From the NCBI GenBank assembly GCA_031308135.1, contig JAHLJT010009436.1, positions 118,232,178-118,296,177 of the forward strand: a stretch of DNA of 64,000 bases, read 5' to 3'. The position numbers and the translations under genes were made by a program. Origin of the DNA: Acheta domesticus (lineage: Eukaryota > Arthropoda > Insecta > Orthoptera > Gryllidae). Each line of letters starts with the position of its first letter. Positions within the stretch are counted from its first letter, which is position 1. Positions 23,161-33,700 of this stretch are shown here, piece after piece. Under the pieces are notes generated by a model that was not told the DNA's origin, made no database searches, and was given only the letters and a program-made list of their open reading frames with translations.

Positions 23161-24005
23161 AAAAAATATAGTACTTTTTGCAGCATGCAACCCACGATTT
23201 GCTCTAGTGATTGAACTAGAATAGTTAATCTGTCACAAAAAGTTTCAGTTTTATGAACTGAAACATCCAGAATAAATTTATATAAACAATAACTTTTTCT
23301 CAAATAAATCCTGACTCTTTGGTTTTCACAGCACCTTTACAATTTTAGTTCATTCAGTAGAATATTCAATTGTGATGAATTAAAAAAAGAATTATCAAAA
23401 TATATCAATTTGTAGTAAAGTTATGTTTTAAGTAAAAACCTGCATTTTTGTCAATTATTTATTAACATATAGATAAAATTAATATTTTTTAAAATTATTT
23501 CTCTAAAAACATATAGAAATCAAATGAACACGGGAAAACAAAATAGACCCAAAATTCTAGAATTTTTTCTCTTAAGTAGACAGCTACTTAAATTTGAAGC
23601 TGAAATTACACATTTTTTGAACAGATTTCATTGAAGACAGATATTTGTATACTCAATACTGTATTTTTGCAAGGTTAACTACCTGTGATTTTCGAAACTC
23701 CAGGGTTCATCGAAAATGGGATCGGCACCACTCATTCAATGTCCTTTGATTCGTAAGAGGAAAAAATCAATTAATTAATTAATTAATTAACAAAAAAAAT
23801 GTTTTGAGAAAATAATTGTTTAAAAATTGCCTTTTTTTAAATGCAAACGTAACATGAAAAGTAATGTTTACAAAAAATCTTAGATGAACTTATTTCAAAA
23901 TTTATCTTTGAACAACAGAATTCATTATGGGGAAAATATGTATTTTCAATATCAATGTTTCAATTTTTATATATACAGGCTTCATATGAAGCAACCACAA
24001 AAATT
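23161..24005. other. AT-rich intron sequence, no gene seen
   Basis: Low-complexity AT-rich DNA with a TTAA-type run (AATTAATTAATTAATTAA at 23769-23790). Confidence 0.4.
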
Positions 24006-24013
24006 AAAATAAC

Positions 24014-24680
24014 TAGAGACCGGATTTTTATGTAATAACAAATTTTTTGTCTTTCTACTTACCGTTCTAAAAATTGGAATCTTGGCAAATCATAGCCCTC
24101 CTAACACAATGTCGAATTTTTTTGTTACATATTTCTAAATATTTAGTACTACATTACACATTTTACATATTTTGCTGTTCTTATTTTGTCAATTTTCTTC
24201 AATTTAATTTCATATTTTTTACCGAACTATGTATTTTTTTAAAAATAAGCATTTTCCCTACATTGTTGGGGAAATCTGCATGCCCAAAATATTATTAACA
24301 CCTCGTTTTGTGATCTATAACCTTAATTTCCGAGAAAAATTTGCGATCGTCGATGTGTAACACTTCGATGAAGATGCTACAGTGTATGTTTGCTGGTCGT
24401 AGATATGGCCAGTTTGTACGATGCCTTCTATTGCGATTAGTCTGGCTGCTAAACTACGGTCCTGGATTACAATAGATCATTGCTGACGGGAAAATTGTAT
24501 AATATAAAGTGAGCAGTTTTTCTAAATATAATTTCTTGCTATGTAAATGGGTTTTAATTACAGAATTTTAATATTACATATTATATCCGACTTTACATAT
24601 TTATTATACATTCTTACTGTTTTCATTACATATCTATATTATATTTTGACGTTTAATGCTACATATTTTTCTGGTCTCTA
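24014..24680. mobile_element. hAT-type MITE, copy 1, with 8-bp target duplication
   Basis: Ends TAGAGACCGGATTTTTATGT and the complement of TAGAGACCAGAAAAATATGT. The 8-bp duplication AAAATAAC lies immediately outside both ends (24006-24013 and 24681-24688). An 8-bp TSD with TAGAG termini is the hAT signature. The interior (for example ATCATAGCCCTCCTAACAC) matches 61677-62381 in the opposite orientation. There is no transposase. Confidence 0.88.
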
Positions 24681-24774
24681 AAAATAACGTTTCTAACTCA
24701 GAAGGTTTAGAGTTCATTCAGATCCACTAGAGAATACCAATTTTGGCGAAAATCCTCTGATGATCAGTTCGTCA

Positions 24775-24888
24775 GACAGTCACTCACCGAGGCAGTCACC
24801 GAGACAGACAGCACGACAGTCACACAGCACGACAGTCAGACATCACGATAGTAAGGGTTAGTCACACAGTAAGTCAGTCAGGCAAATA
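24775..24888 (+). repeat. Degenerate CAGT/CAGA-rich lead-in to the minisatellite
   Basis: Irregular runs of CAGTCAC, GACAGACAGCACGACAGTCA and GTCAGTCAGG precede the GGGC-rich array and look like the short-period sequence from which it grew. Confidence 0.6.
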
Positions 24889-25600
24889 GTCGGGCGGGCG
24901 GGCGGGCGGGCGGTCAGTCGGGCGGGCGGGCGGGCGGTCAGTCGGGCGGGCGGGCGGGCGGTCAGTCGGGCGGGCGGGCGGGCGGTCAGTCGGGCGGGCG
25001 GGCGGGCGGTCAGTCGGGCGGGCGGGCGGGCGGTCAGTCGGGCGGGCGGGCGGGCGGTCAGTCGGGCGGGCGGTCGGTCAGTCGGGCGGGCGGGCGGTCA
25101 GTCGGGCGGGCGGGCGGTCAGTCGGGCGGGCGGGCGGGCGGTCAGTCGGGCGGGCGGGCGGTCAGTCGGGCGGGCGGGCGGTCAGTCGGGCGGGCGGGCG
25201 GTCAGTCGGGCGGGCGGGCGGTCAGTCGGGCGGGCGGGCGGTCAGTCGGGCGGGCGGGCGGTCAGTCGGGCGGGCGGGCGGTCAGTCGGGCGGGCGGGCG
25301 GGCGGTCAGGCGGGCGGGCGGGCGGGCGGTCAGTCGGGCGGTCAGTCGGGCGGGCGGGCGGGCGGGCGGGCGGGCGGGCGGGCGGTCAGTCGGGCGGTCA
25401 GTCGGGCGGGCGGGCGGGCGGTCAGTCGGGCGGGCGGGCGGGCGGGCGGGCGGTCAGTCGGGCGGTCAGTCGGGCGGGCGGGCGGGCGGGCGGGCGGTCA
25501 GTCGGGCGGGCGGGCGGGCGGGCGGGCGGGCGGGCGGGGGCGGTCAGTCGGGCGGGCGGGCGGTCAGTCGGGCGGGCGGGCGGGCGGTCAGTCGGGCGGT
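24889..25600 (+). repeat. GGGC-rich minisatellite with G-quadruplex potential
   Basis: About 710 bp of units of the form GTC(GGGC)3GGTCA. The commonest unit is 20 bp; others are 16 or 24 bp, with runs up to eight GGGC. Each unit contains four consecutive GGG or GG tracts one base apart, the classical compact quadruplex pattern, on the plus strand. It lies in a large calcineurin intron, so the transcript carries the C-rich complement. Any ORF inside it is an artefact of the repeat. Confidence 0.95.
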
Positions 25601-25609
25601 TCACAAGAG

Positions 25610-25776
25610 ACTATACATAATTTGGAAAATACAAATACACAACCTAAAACCACATTTCACACAGATTTTCCCCTCACTTCAAAACCACCTAAGGCCTGGC
25701 CAAATACATATTCCAAAACAGCTCGCAATTCTCAAAATATTAATAACATTAATACTTCTTTAAATATCTCACAATT
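25610..25776 (+). pseudogene. Jockey-like LINE, end of ORF1 (before first insertion)
   Basis: The frame reads MENTNTQPKTTFHTDFPLTS, KPPKAWPNTYSKTA and ends SLNISQL at the insertion point. After the 4.5-kb insertion the same frame continues (from 30258) to NKQNV-stop. The linker rich in Asn/Thr/Pro is like the C-terminus of Jockey-type gag proteins. The N-terminal part is absent; the minisatellite lies directly upstream. Confidence 0.6.
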
Positions 25777-26911
25777 GAGCCATTCCACGTCAAATCGCAC
25801 AAAAAAAGACCAAAATTTGACCTTCATATTTGTATTTATTTTCTAATTTTTTCTATTTGTTATATGGATCAAATAAGTGAACACATGTATTTTTATTTTT
25901 TTCTAACTTTATTAATTTCGGAAATATTGTATAATGAAATTTGCTAACAATGACGCGCATCCTAACTTAAAAATATCATACATTTGAATACACCAATTAT
26001 AGAAATTCCGTTCAAATTCCATTCTAAACTTGAAAACATGTTTAATTTTTAAGATTTTGCAAAATATTTAATTTTTTGAATTTTCAATTTTTTTAAAAAA
26101 ACTGAAATTTTGAAAATTGAATATTTTTGTAAACTCGATGAGCTAAAAATTTTAAAAAAATGTTTATAAACGCACTAGAGTATTGATAATAAGTCCCGAA
26201 AAAATCAAAGTGGGATCTCAGTAACTTTAAAAGATATTAATATTTTACGAACCAGTGTGTAATAGATTGCTGCAATAGACAGGTTTTTTGCGTTACTGGT
26301 CGTCGGTTTCTTTGGATGAAGCAGTAATTTAAGTACTTCTTGAGGTGGTGAAACCTCATGATTGAATTTATAAATAATAATATGTATGTGTATTAATATA
26401 CATATAAATAATATTAACATATTTATAAATAATTTATAAATTTATAAACAATTAAATGACGGATTCTTGATTAAGGTTTTGACTGACATTTTGAAATTTT
26501 CTGGTCCTTCACAACTCACTTTAAACACAAGTACTCGCGAACCATAGCATACCTGAACTTTCGTCACAACACACAGTTTTAATGCCCTACCGAATTTAGT
26601 TCTGGACAAAATTCCATTTTCTTCAGTCAACGTTTTAGACAGCGTTCGGTTGCTGCAAAAAGTCGTTTAATTTTATTGTATGTTCAACTTTCAAAAATTG
26701 TCAAACTTTAAATTTTCAACGTCATGTCATCTGTTGAGTGAAAGTAATCGATAAGTTACTAAATAGTATCTTTGATTTTTCGATGGACCTCGAAGGATCT
26801 TCAATGTGAAAAAAATTATCTGTGTTGGCACTTTGTACTTTCTAAAATTTCTCCTGGGGATGCCATTTTGTTCCAATTTTCTTTTCTTGGCGGGGGTTTC
26901 TCCTATTGCAA

Positions 26912-27600
26912 TTAACTCATGTTTATCTTCTCTTTATTCATTTCGCAGACACTTGAACTATCTGAAGAGCTTAAATTGTCACTTCCTTGATTTCCATTTT
27001 TTTCACTGGACGTTCCGCTACTTTCGTTAATGCCACGGGAGCCACTGATCTCGATGCTATCTTCATTAAGAAAAGGCCGTTTTGGAAGCCGATTCCCTTT
27101 CTTCCAAAATGAATAACAAATTCTCCAATCTAATGACTCGTGTAAATTCACGAGCAAATCGTGGTTTACGCGTCTTGGAGATTTTCTTTTTTAAAAATCG
27201 TGATCAGAAAGTTTAAATGGATTGAAACATCTATCTCATACGCTGATCGCCACTCGTGTTGCAAAGTGTACACACGATTCACAGAACAAATACTAGCACT
27301 CTTGTTTTCATAAGTATTGCGTATTGCGACTAATGTTGAGAAAATTTTACCATGTCCCTTGACACGTGGTCGATTGTACTTCACGAGCAAGGTCAGGAGG
27401 GCACCCCGTCCCAAGGATGCCAATGGACTCACAGTAAAATTCGTTTCGCTGACACGAGGAAAAGCATTCGTTTTGCTGTCACCCATCCTTTCTGGGGAAA
27501 GAGTGAACATAGATTTACTAATGTTTCTTGAAACCCAAATCAGGCAGAGGGCCATTCTTTTATTGTTCGTCGACATTAGTATCCAAGACTGATCGAACAC
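26912..27600 (-). pseudogene. Unrecognised reading frames inside the GAGCCATTCC element
   Basis: Two consecutive minus-strand frames. The one at 27166-27600 (144 aa) starts MFDQSWILMSTNNKRMALCL and has a stretch RVKGHGKIFSTLVAIRN. The one at 26912-27157 (81 aa) has a Ser-rich segment GINESSGTSSEKNGNQGSDN. The second would follow the first after a gap. I recognise no domain. They may be remnants of the element's own protein, since the surrounding DNA is otherwise stop-rich, but they could also be chance frames. Confidence 0.25.
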
Positions 27601-27953
27601 AATTCGTTAGTGCAGGGGCAGGAACCACGCGCCCGAATACCATAATTACAATTAATTTTTTTATTTATAAGTGGTGAGTGCCCACTTTTTTCTTTTTTGT
27701 AGAAAATTGAACAAGAAATATGCCTATTTTTTCAAATTTTTATCTGAGAGTTCATAAAGAAATTTTCGTTTTTAAAAATAATTACAATTTTTTAATGAAA
27801 TATTTATTTTTGAGAAAGTAATTTACAGATGAATAAAATACACATATCAAAAAATTAAACGAAACAAACCAGTAATTTTTATGTTAAGTGCATTCAGAGC
27901 GTCAATTAACCGTATTTTGCAAAGTACGCGTAAATTTCAAAATTTAATAAAGG

Positions 27954-29382
27954 CAGGGGCGTAGCGTCTATGGATGTGGATGATGTGTTACATACCCTGA
28001 CAATTTCAGCTATTTTATTTTAAAATGATTGTAAATTGTTAATTTGCTACTTTATTTTTCTACTACAAAATATTTCATTATATTTCAAACATTGCGCCGT
28101 TGAGAATTCGATTCTTCACAAGGATGAACGAATCAGTCTGAAATGCCGCGTAGCCTGCGCTGTGAATCAGATGCACTGTGACCCATTACATCCAGGTTGC
28201 CTACCGTGGTGCCTACGAGAAAGCTGTCGTTTTACAAACCTTCATTAATCTCTTCGGTGTTTGTAAGAGAACGAGATTAATTAATGAACATTGTCGTTTT
28301 ATTTAAATTTTATTACCTTATTTTAATGCATTAGCAACTATATATTTGTAGCCAATTTAGGTTAGGGATTGTGCTGGTTGAATGCACAAGGGTCTGTGAC
28401 TGTGCAGTCCACATCTGTGCCCTGGAATGGCGAGCACCACGGGATCCAAAATGCCGACATAATTATGGAGTCGTATTTTTGTGCCGTGGAAAAATTATAG
28501 CACGTGAGAAACAATTAAAAATATTTGAAAAAATATGAGATGATAGAATTTTATTTAAACAGCCAACACAGGCTATATTGAGTAATACAACGGTGATATA
28601 AGGGAAAATAAGGAAATGTTTTCACACTTCATTCCAGTTGTTGGTTTTTTGAGAGACAAGGGCTTGTATTTTCTAGCCATAATGAAAATAAGGGATCATC
28701 AAATAGAGAAAATTTCATGGAATATATAAGTGAAATAATGAAATACGATAAAACCGACAAGGATGATATGAAAATTCCAGTGTTTCGGGTAAGCTCACGA
28801 AGAAATTCAGATTCATTGGATCTCAAGTGTGAGCGCGGTAATGTCCTATGAAATTAAAAATGAAATTTCTAAAGCCTCTTTTGTCTCCGCCGTACTGGAT
28901 GAAACCCTTGATGTAAGCAGCAAAGGACAACTGTCAACTGTTTTTCATTACGTGTCCGTAAATTGACTGATTTTCTCTTCTTATTAAATTTTTATTATAG
29001 ATCATTCTTTTCCATTTTATAAATTATGCTAATTCTATTGGGTTCGAAATGATATGAATTGGACAATTTTGAAAATCATTGGGTTTGATAGTGCTCTTAT
29101 TATTAAAGTATGAGGACACACATTTATATATTGCTTAGTCGTAAACTTAAGTCAACTTTTCTAACTTTCAACGAGTAAACTACATGAAGTACGTGAGCAA
29201 TCATTACTTTTCCTGGACCAATTTTTATTTTAAATATACAAATTATTTGTGTGCTCTAATTGATCAAAGTGATAGAGATGGTTTTGGTGAATGAGAAATA
29301 TTTAAATTATAATTAAAGTTTTAAATTATTTTTTCATTTCTCGAGTTACATACCCTAAGCCAAAACTCAGGCTACGCCACTG
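27954..29382 (+). mobile_element. hAT element remnant with perfect 8-bp target duplication
   Basis: Left end CAGGGGCGTAGCGTC; right end is the complement of CAGTGGCGTAGCC. AATAAAGG lies directly outside both ends (27946-27953, 29383-29390). Eight-base TSD and CAGTGGCGTAG termini are typical of hAT. It is inserted in the right part of the GAGCCATTCC element. A transposase remnant is inside. Confidence 0.9.
28645..28966 (+). pseudogene. hAT transposase remnant (ZMYM1-like, DUF4371 region)
   Basis: Translation in two frames: FSSHNENKGSSNRENFMEYI then SEIMKYDKT, corresponding to the FRG.NE....NRGNF.E.L.L.A.YD motif, and after a frameshift EIKNEISKASFVSAVLDETL and DVSSKGQLSTVFHYV, the first catalytic-region motif (DET.DVS....QLS....YV). 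This order is that of hAT-like proteins with a DUF4371 domain. Most of the protein is deleted and stops interrupt the rest. Confidence 0.7.
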
Positions 29383-29537
29383 AATAAAGGTAAAACTACA
29401 CAAATAAATAATTTTCAGGTAAATAAAGAAACACGTGCCTCTTTTTTTGATGTCCTGGATGAATGCCACATATTCGTGTCATTTACTTTTTTTAAATAGT
29501 CGTGTCAATTCCAGTGAGATTTGACGTGGAATGGCTC

Positions 29538-30253
29538 GCATTTCAATTCGTTTCGCTCTCACCCATAAGAACATATGTGACCCACAAGTCACCCACGATG
29601 TTACCCACAAAAATATGTATGACACAATGTCATACATTCTGGGGGGAAGTGAACATCTGAAATACTAATAACTCTTGAAACCCTTATCAGGCAGATGGTC
29701 ATTCTTTTTTTAGTTCTTCAGCACTTGCATCAAAGACTGGACGAACACAATTCGTTAGTGCATGGGTAGGCAGAGCGCGCCCTCATACTTACAATTGATT
29801 TTCTTAGAACTGTATGTGTGGAGTGCCCAGTTTTTTTCTTATTGTATTTTATAGAAAATTGAACAAGGAACACACCTATATTTTTTCGGCTTTTTATCTC
29901 ATCGAGTTTATATAGAAATTTTACTTTTTTTGAAATAAAATACATTTTTTAAATGAAAAAAATATTTTTTGGAAAATTTATTTACAGAGGAATAAAATAC
30001 ACATTTCAAAGTATTAAATGACACAAACCAGAAATTTTTATATTTAGTACATTCGGAGAGATAATTGATCTTATTTTGTGAAGTACCTGTAAATTCCAAA
30101 ATTTAATATAGCCATAACTTCACAAATAATGAATTTTCAGGCAAATAAAAAAAATACGTGTCTCTTTTTTTGATATCCAGACTTCAGAAAAAAATATCGT
30201 ACATTTTAAAAAATGTCGTGTCAACTCTTGTGCGTTTTGACGTGGAATGGCTC
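29538..30253. repeat. Tandem duplicate of the right end of the GAGCCATTCC element
   Basis: Matches 27430-27953 plus 29391-29537 base block by base block: ATTCGTTTCGCT, GAACACAATTCGTTAGTGCA, GAAAATTGAACAAG, GAATAAAATACACAT, ending in GACGTGGAATGGCTC. The duplicate shows what the site looked like before the hAT insertion. Confidence 0.75.
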
Positions 30254-30257
30254 AATT

Positions 30258-31194
30258 AACTACCACAATAGTTACAAAAGTTGTATCTTCACTAATACCA
30301 CAAATTCAACACATCATAGAATCACTTCTGAACAAACAAAATGTCTAAGAAAACTAACTACATAACACTGCTCAATTGGAATGCCAATGGAATTAAAAGG
30401 CAACTTCAATTATTCGAACATTTTCTTTATTCCCATAACATCCAAAAGGCATGTATCACCGAAACTCATCTCTTCCCCAATGAAAAATTGTATATACATG
30501 GATATAAAATATACAGATATGACAGTATTGACAATATAGCATTGGGCGTCATAGCTATCATCATTTCTTCTAAACTCAAAACATTTTCTTATAAATACAC
30601 CTATCACTCCCTCCCTTGAATTCATTACAATAATAAATATCAATCAAATCCATTACCACCTTACAGTTGCTTATAAGCCTCCGAAGTATAATTTCCCACT
30701 GACATATTATAAAATAATATTTAACAATGCAACAGACAATATCATACTACTCGGCGATCTAAGTAGCAAAAATAAAATCTGGGGATGTCTTAATAATAAT
30801 AATTCAAATGGTATAAAATTACACAAATTTATAGCTAAACATAATCTTCAAATTTATGCCCCTAATGAACCCAGATATTATTTATATAATGACAATATCA
30901 TCCCAGATATTTTAGATATACTAATCACACAAAACATAAACTTTCCAATTACTCAAAACGTATTACCTGAATTTGATTAGGATCATTATCCAGTCATTAT
31001 AAACATTTATTTAAACTCTTTTATCAACTATTCTAACTCTTCTCATTTATTCCAAAAAGTAAATTGGAATAAATTCACGGTAAATATTGAAAACAACATT
31101 AAATTCCCCACCAATACGTCCTTGTCAACTCATGACAAGGACTCACTTATTTCACGATTGCAATAAATTATAACTTACACATCAGTTCTAAATA
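30258..31194 (+). pseudogene. Jockey-like LINE, ORF1/ORF2 junction and endonuclease domain
   Basis: ORF1 ends IESLLNKQNV-stop (AATGTCTAA). ORF2 begins at the ATG inside the same eight bases (30341): MSKKTNYITLLNWNANGIKR. The endonuclease shows LNWNANGIKRQ, ITETHL, YRYD, and after a frame change IILLGDLSSKNKIWGC (the GDFNAHH.WG motif). A stop falls at the position after LPEFD, where SDH is expected. The overlapping stop/start is typical for Jockey-clade elements. It is interrupted at 31195 by a Tc1-like element. Confidence 0.8.
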
Positions 31195-32584
31195 CAGTCA
31201 TTGTCATAAAAAAGCTGCACCTAGAAGGACAACGCGGATTGCCATCATTACTGGCAGACAGGTAGAGGGTACCACGCGCACAAAATGATTCACTTTCACA
31301 TTAGTAGGACCAACATTTTTTGCTAAATTGTATCATCTGTAGCCGTAGCGCATTTTTTGTGCTATGGCCACAGATGATGCAATTTAGTATAGCCATGTTC
31401 GCGTTCAGACGTTGCGGCGTGGAGTTGTACTGGTCTCGAATAAAGTACTGATCGCAGATTGGTGGGTAGGGGTGGGATCCTGATTGCACGCTCCATAGTA
31501 CTCCAAACATTGTCGATCGGGGACAAGTCTGGCAATGCTGCTGGCCATGGCTGAGTATCCACGGCTGCAAGGAATGCTCGGGAGATGGCTACGGTACGCG
31601 GACGCGTTGTCCTGTTGAAATACGGCATGGGCGTGGGCGTTCACGAACGGCAGAGCCATCGGTTGCAGGATCTCCTGAAAGTACCGTGCGGCGGTCACGG
31701 TACCTCCAAAGAACATGGCGGTGAACGGGCACCATGGGATATCGTGTCCCACATCACACCAGGCTGGCGGAACGCGTGATGGGATACCAAAAAATTGCTC
31801 GTCGTGGAGCTCCCCTCTGCGCCTCCACACACGGACCCAGTGGTCGTCGCCATCAAGGCAGAAGCAGGACTCGTGGCTGAAAGATGACCCGCCGACATTC
31901 CGCCCCAAGTCCATCGTTCCCGGCACAAGGCAAGTCTGTAGCGAATATGCTGGGGTGTGAGTGGCAGGGATCGTAAGGGTCGGCGTGCGGTGAGCCTTGC
32001 GTTGTGCAACCACCTGCTAATGACACTGGCACTTACAAGATGTGACAGTGCAGGCTGCACAGCCAGCTGAATAGCACCAATCGTTGCCGTTGGATCTGTT
32101 CACGCGTGGCGGGCAATCCGTCGGTCCTCCCTCCTCATGGTACGTGGTGGGCATCCAGATCCTGCATTTCGTGTGTGCATGCCTTCCTCAATACATTGCA
32201 GCGAACAGCGGTAGTGGTGTACATACGACCGATGTGGTGCGCAATACGGTGACAGGACCAACCAGCTTCCCGCACACCCACGATGCAGCCCCTCTTAAAT
32301 GCGTCTAACTGGACAACCGGTTGTCGAAAGCGTCACTGAGACATAGTGTATGTGCAGATGACGATCTAGCGACGCTACCCGATGTCGGAATGGCCGGCGC
32401 GGCCATTTGGAGTTCTTTTATCTAGATTGGTGGGCGCGACGTCAAGCACCTACCTCCTACCCCCCAGTGCGCGGCCGACCGTGAAAACGAAATCATTGCC
32501 TTAGCGAATGGGGCAAAATATCCACCGAGTTTTAGCGGATCAGTAGAGTCCTTCGGGGTGCAGCTTTTTTTATGACGATGCGTG
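31195..32584 (-). mobile_element. Tc1-like DNA transposon inserted in the LINE, TA target
   Basis: Ends: CAGTCATTGTCATAAAAAAG (left) and the complement of CACGCATCGTCATAAAAAAA (right), both continuing GCTGCACC. TA lies on each side (31193-31194, 32585-32586). It carries a decayed transposase on the minus strand. LINE RT sequence continues on the far side. Length 1390 bp, about normal for the superfamily. Confidence 0.9.
31362..32340 (-). pseudogene. Tc1-like transposase pseudogene
   Basis: Read from 32340 downward. N-terminal helix-turn-helix region MSQ...RQPVVQLDAFKRGCIVG, REAGWSCHRIAHHIGR, then SASVISRWLHNARLTARRPL and the second HTH tail. DDE region: SHESCFCLDGDDHWVRVWRR, TVTAARYFQEILQPMALPF, FQQDNASAYRSH and, in a third frame, LPDLSPIDNVWSTMERAI. 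At least two frameshifts, and the residues at two catalytic positions differ from the usual DE/IEN pattern (SHES, IDN). The element is therefore dead. Confidence 0.85.
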
Positions 32585-32586
32585 TA

Positions 32587-33669
32587 TATATACTAAAAAC
32601 TAATTTCATAAATTATAAGCCTCTACCTTTACCTATTGTTAATCTTATTAAAACTAAGCACTCCCTAAGACGATTCTGGCAACAAACCAGCCATCGAGAT
32701 ATTAAAACTTAACTAAACAAAATATCTAGGATTATAAAATCTAAACTGGAACATAAATTTAACGATTACAAAAACTTCATCAAACAAATTCATCCTCAAT
32801 CAAAAAAGCTCTGGTCAATTCCCAACAGAATCTTTAAAGAAAAAACATCTATTCCAATCCTTAAACAACATTCCACTGCAACAATAAATGACTACGACAA
32901 AACTCAATTACTAGGTCTTCATTTCCAAAATACGTTCAATCTTATTCCAACTACCATTTACCTTTACAATCTTGTCAGCAATTTTCTCTCTCTTCCAAAT
33001 TTTAATGTACCTCATAATATTAATATTTCCCCTTCTGAAATTCACTCAATTATTAAAAAACTAAAAACTCGCAAATCTCCAGGGTTGGATACTATCAATA
33101 ATCAAACACTCAAGTCACTCCGTAAAAGATCAACTATTGCTTTTACTTCTATTCTAAATTCCGCATTGAGATTTAATTTGGTCCCAACTACTTGGGAAAC
33201 AGCAATCGTACTTCCCTTTTGTAAACCACAAAGCATCCTAGAGACCCTTCGAACTATCGACCTATTAGTTTACTTTCCTTTCTTTCCAAGATCTCTGAAA
33301 CCCTTATTCATCGAATATTATTACACTTCACTACAATTAACAAAATTATTCCTCCCACTCAATTTGGCTTCAAATCAGCATGCAACTACTCATCAACTTT
33401 TAAGACTAACAGAACAAATTGAAAACTTCTTTCACCTAAAACAACGTATCATCGTATTATTAATGGACATCGACAAATTTGGCAAAATCATTTATTTGGA
33501 TTATTTATAAATTACTCCAAATTGAAATTCCTACTTACTTGTTCAAAATTTTTCAAATATTTTTTCTGATCGCACTTTTTGGGTCAAAATTAATTCCACT
33601 TTTTCTCGTCTATTTTCAATTGGCGCGGACATGTCCCAGGGGTCCTGTCTATCTCGTCTATTTTTTAAG

Positions 33670-33700
<31 letters not shown>

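Larger units (their letters stand above)
25777..30253. mobile_element. Unclassified TIR DNA element of about 4.5 kb (3.0 kb without its hAT insert), 4-bp TSD AATT
   Basis: Left end GAGCCATTCCACGTCAAATC; right end is the complement GTTTTGACGTGGAATGGCTC. AATT is found on both outer sides (25773-25776, 30254-30257), and removing the element rejoins the LINE reading frame with one AATT. The right terminal region is present twice (about 27430-29537 including the hAT, and 29538-30253), each ending in TTGACGTGGAATGGCTC. The 4-bp target duplication excludes hAT and mariner; groups with 4-bp duplications (such as Sola or Chapaev) are candidates only. Confidence 0.75.

Noticed and set aside
25422..25604. 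Minus-strand ORF rich in Pro/Ala/Arg/Thr/Asp
   Set aside because: It is a translation of the GGGC minisatellite and has no independent support.
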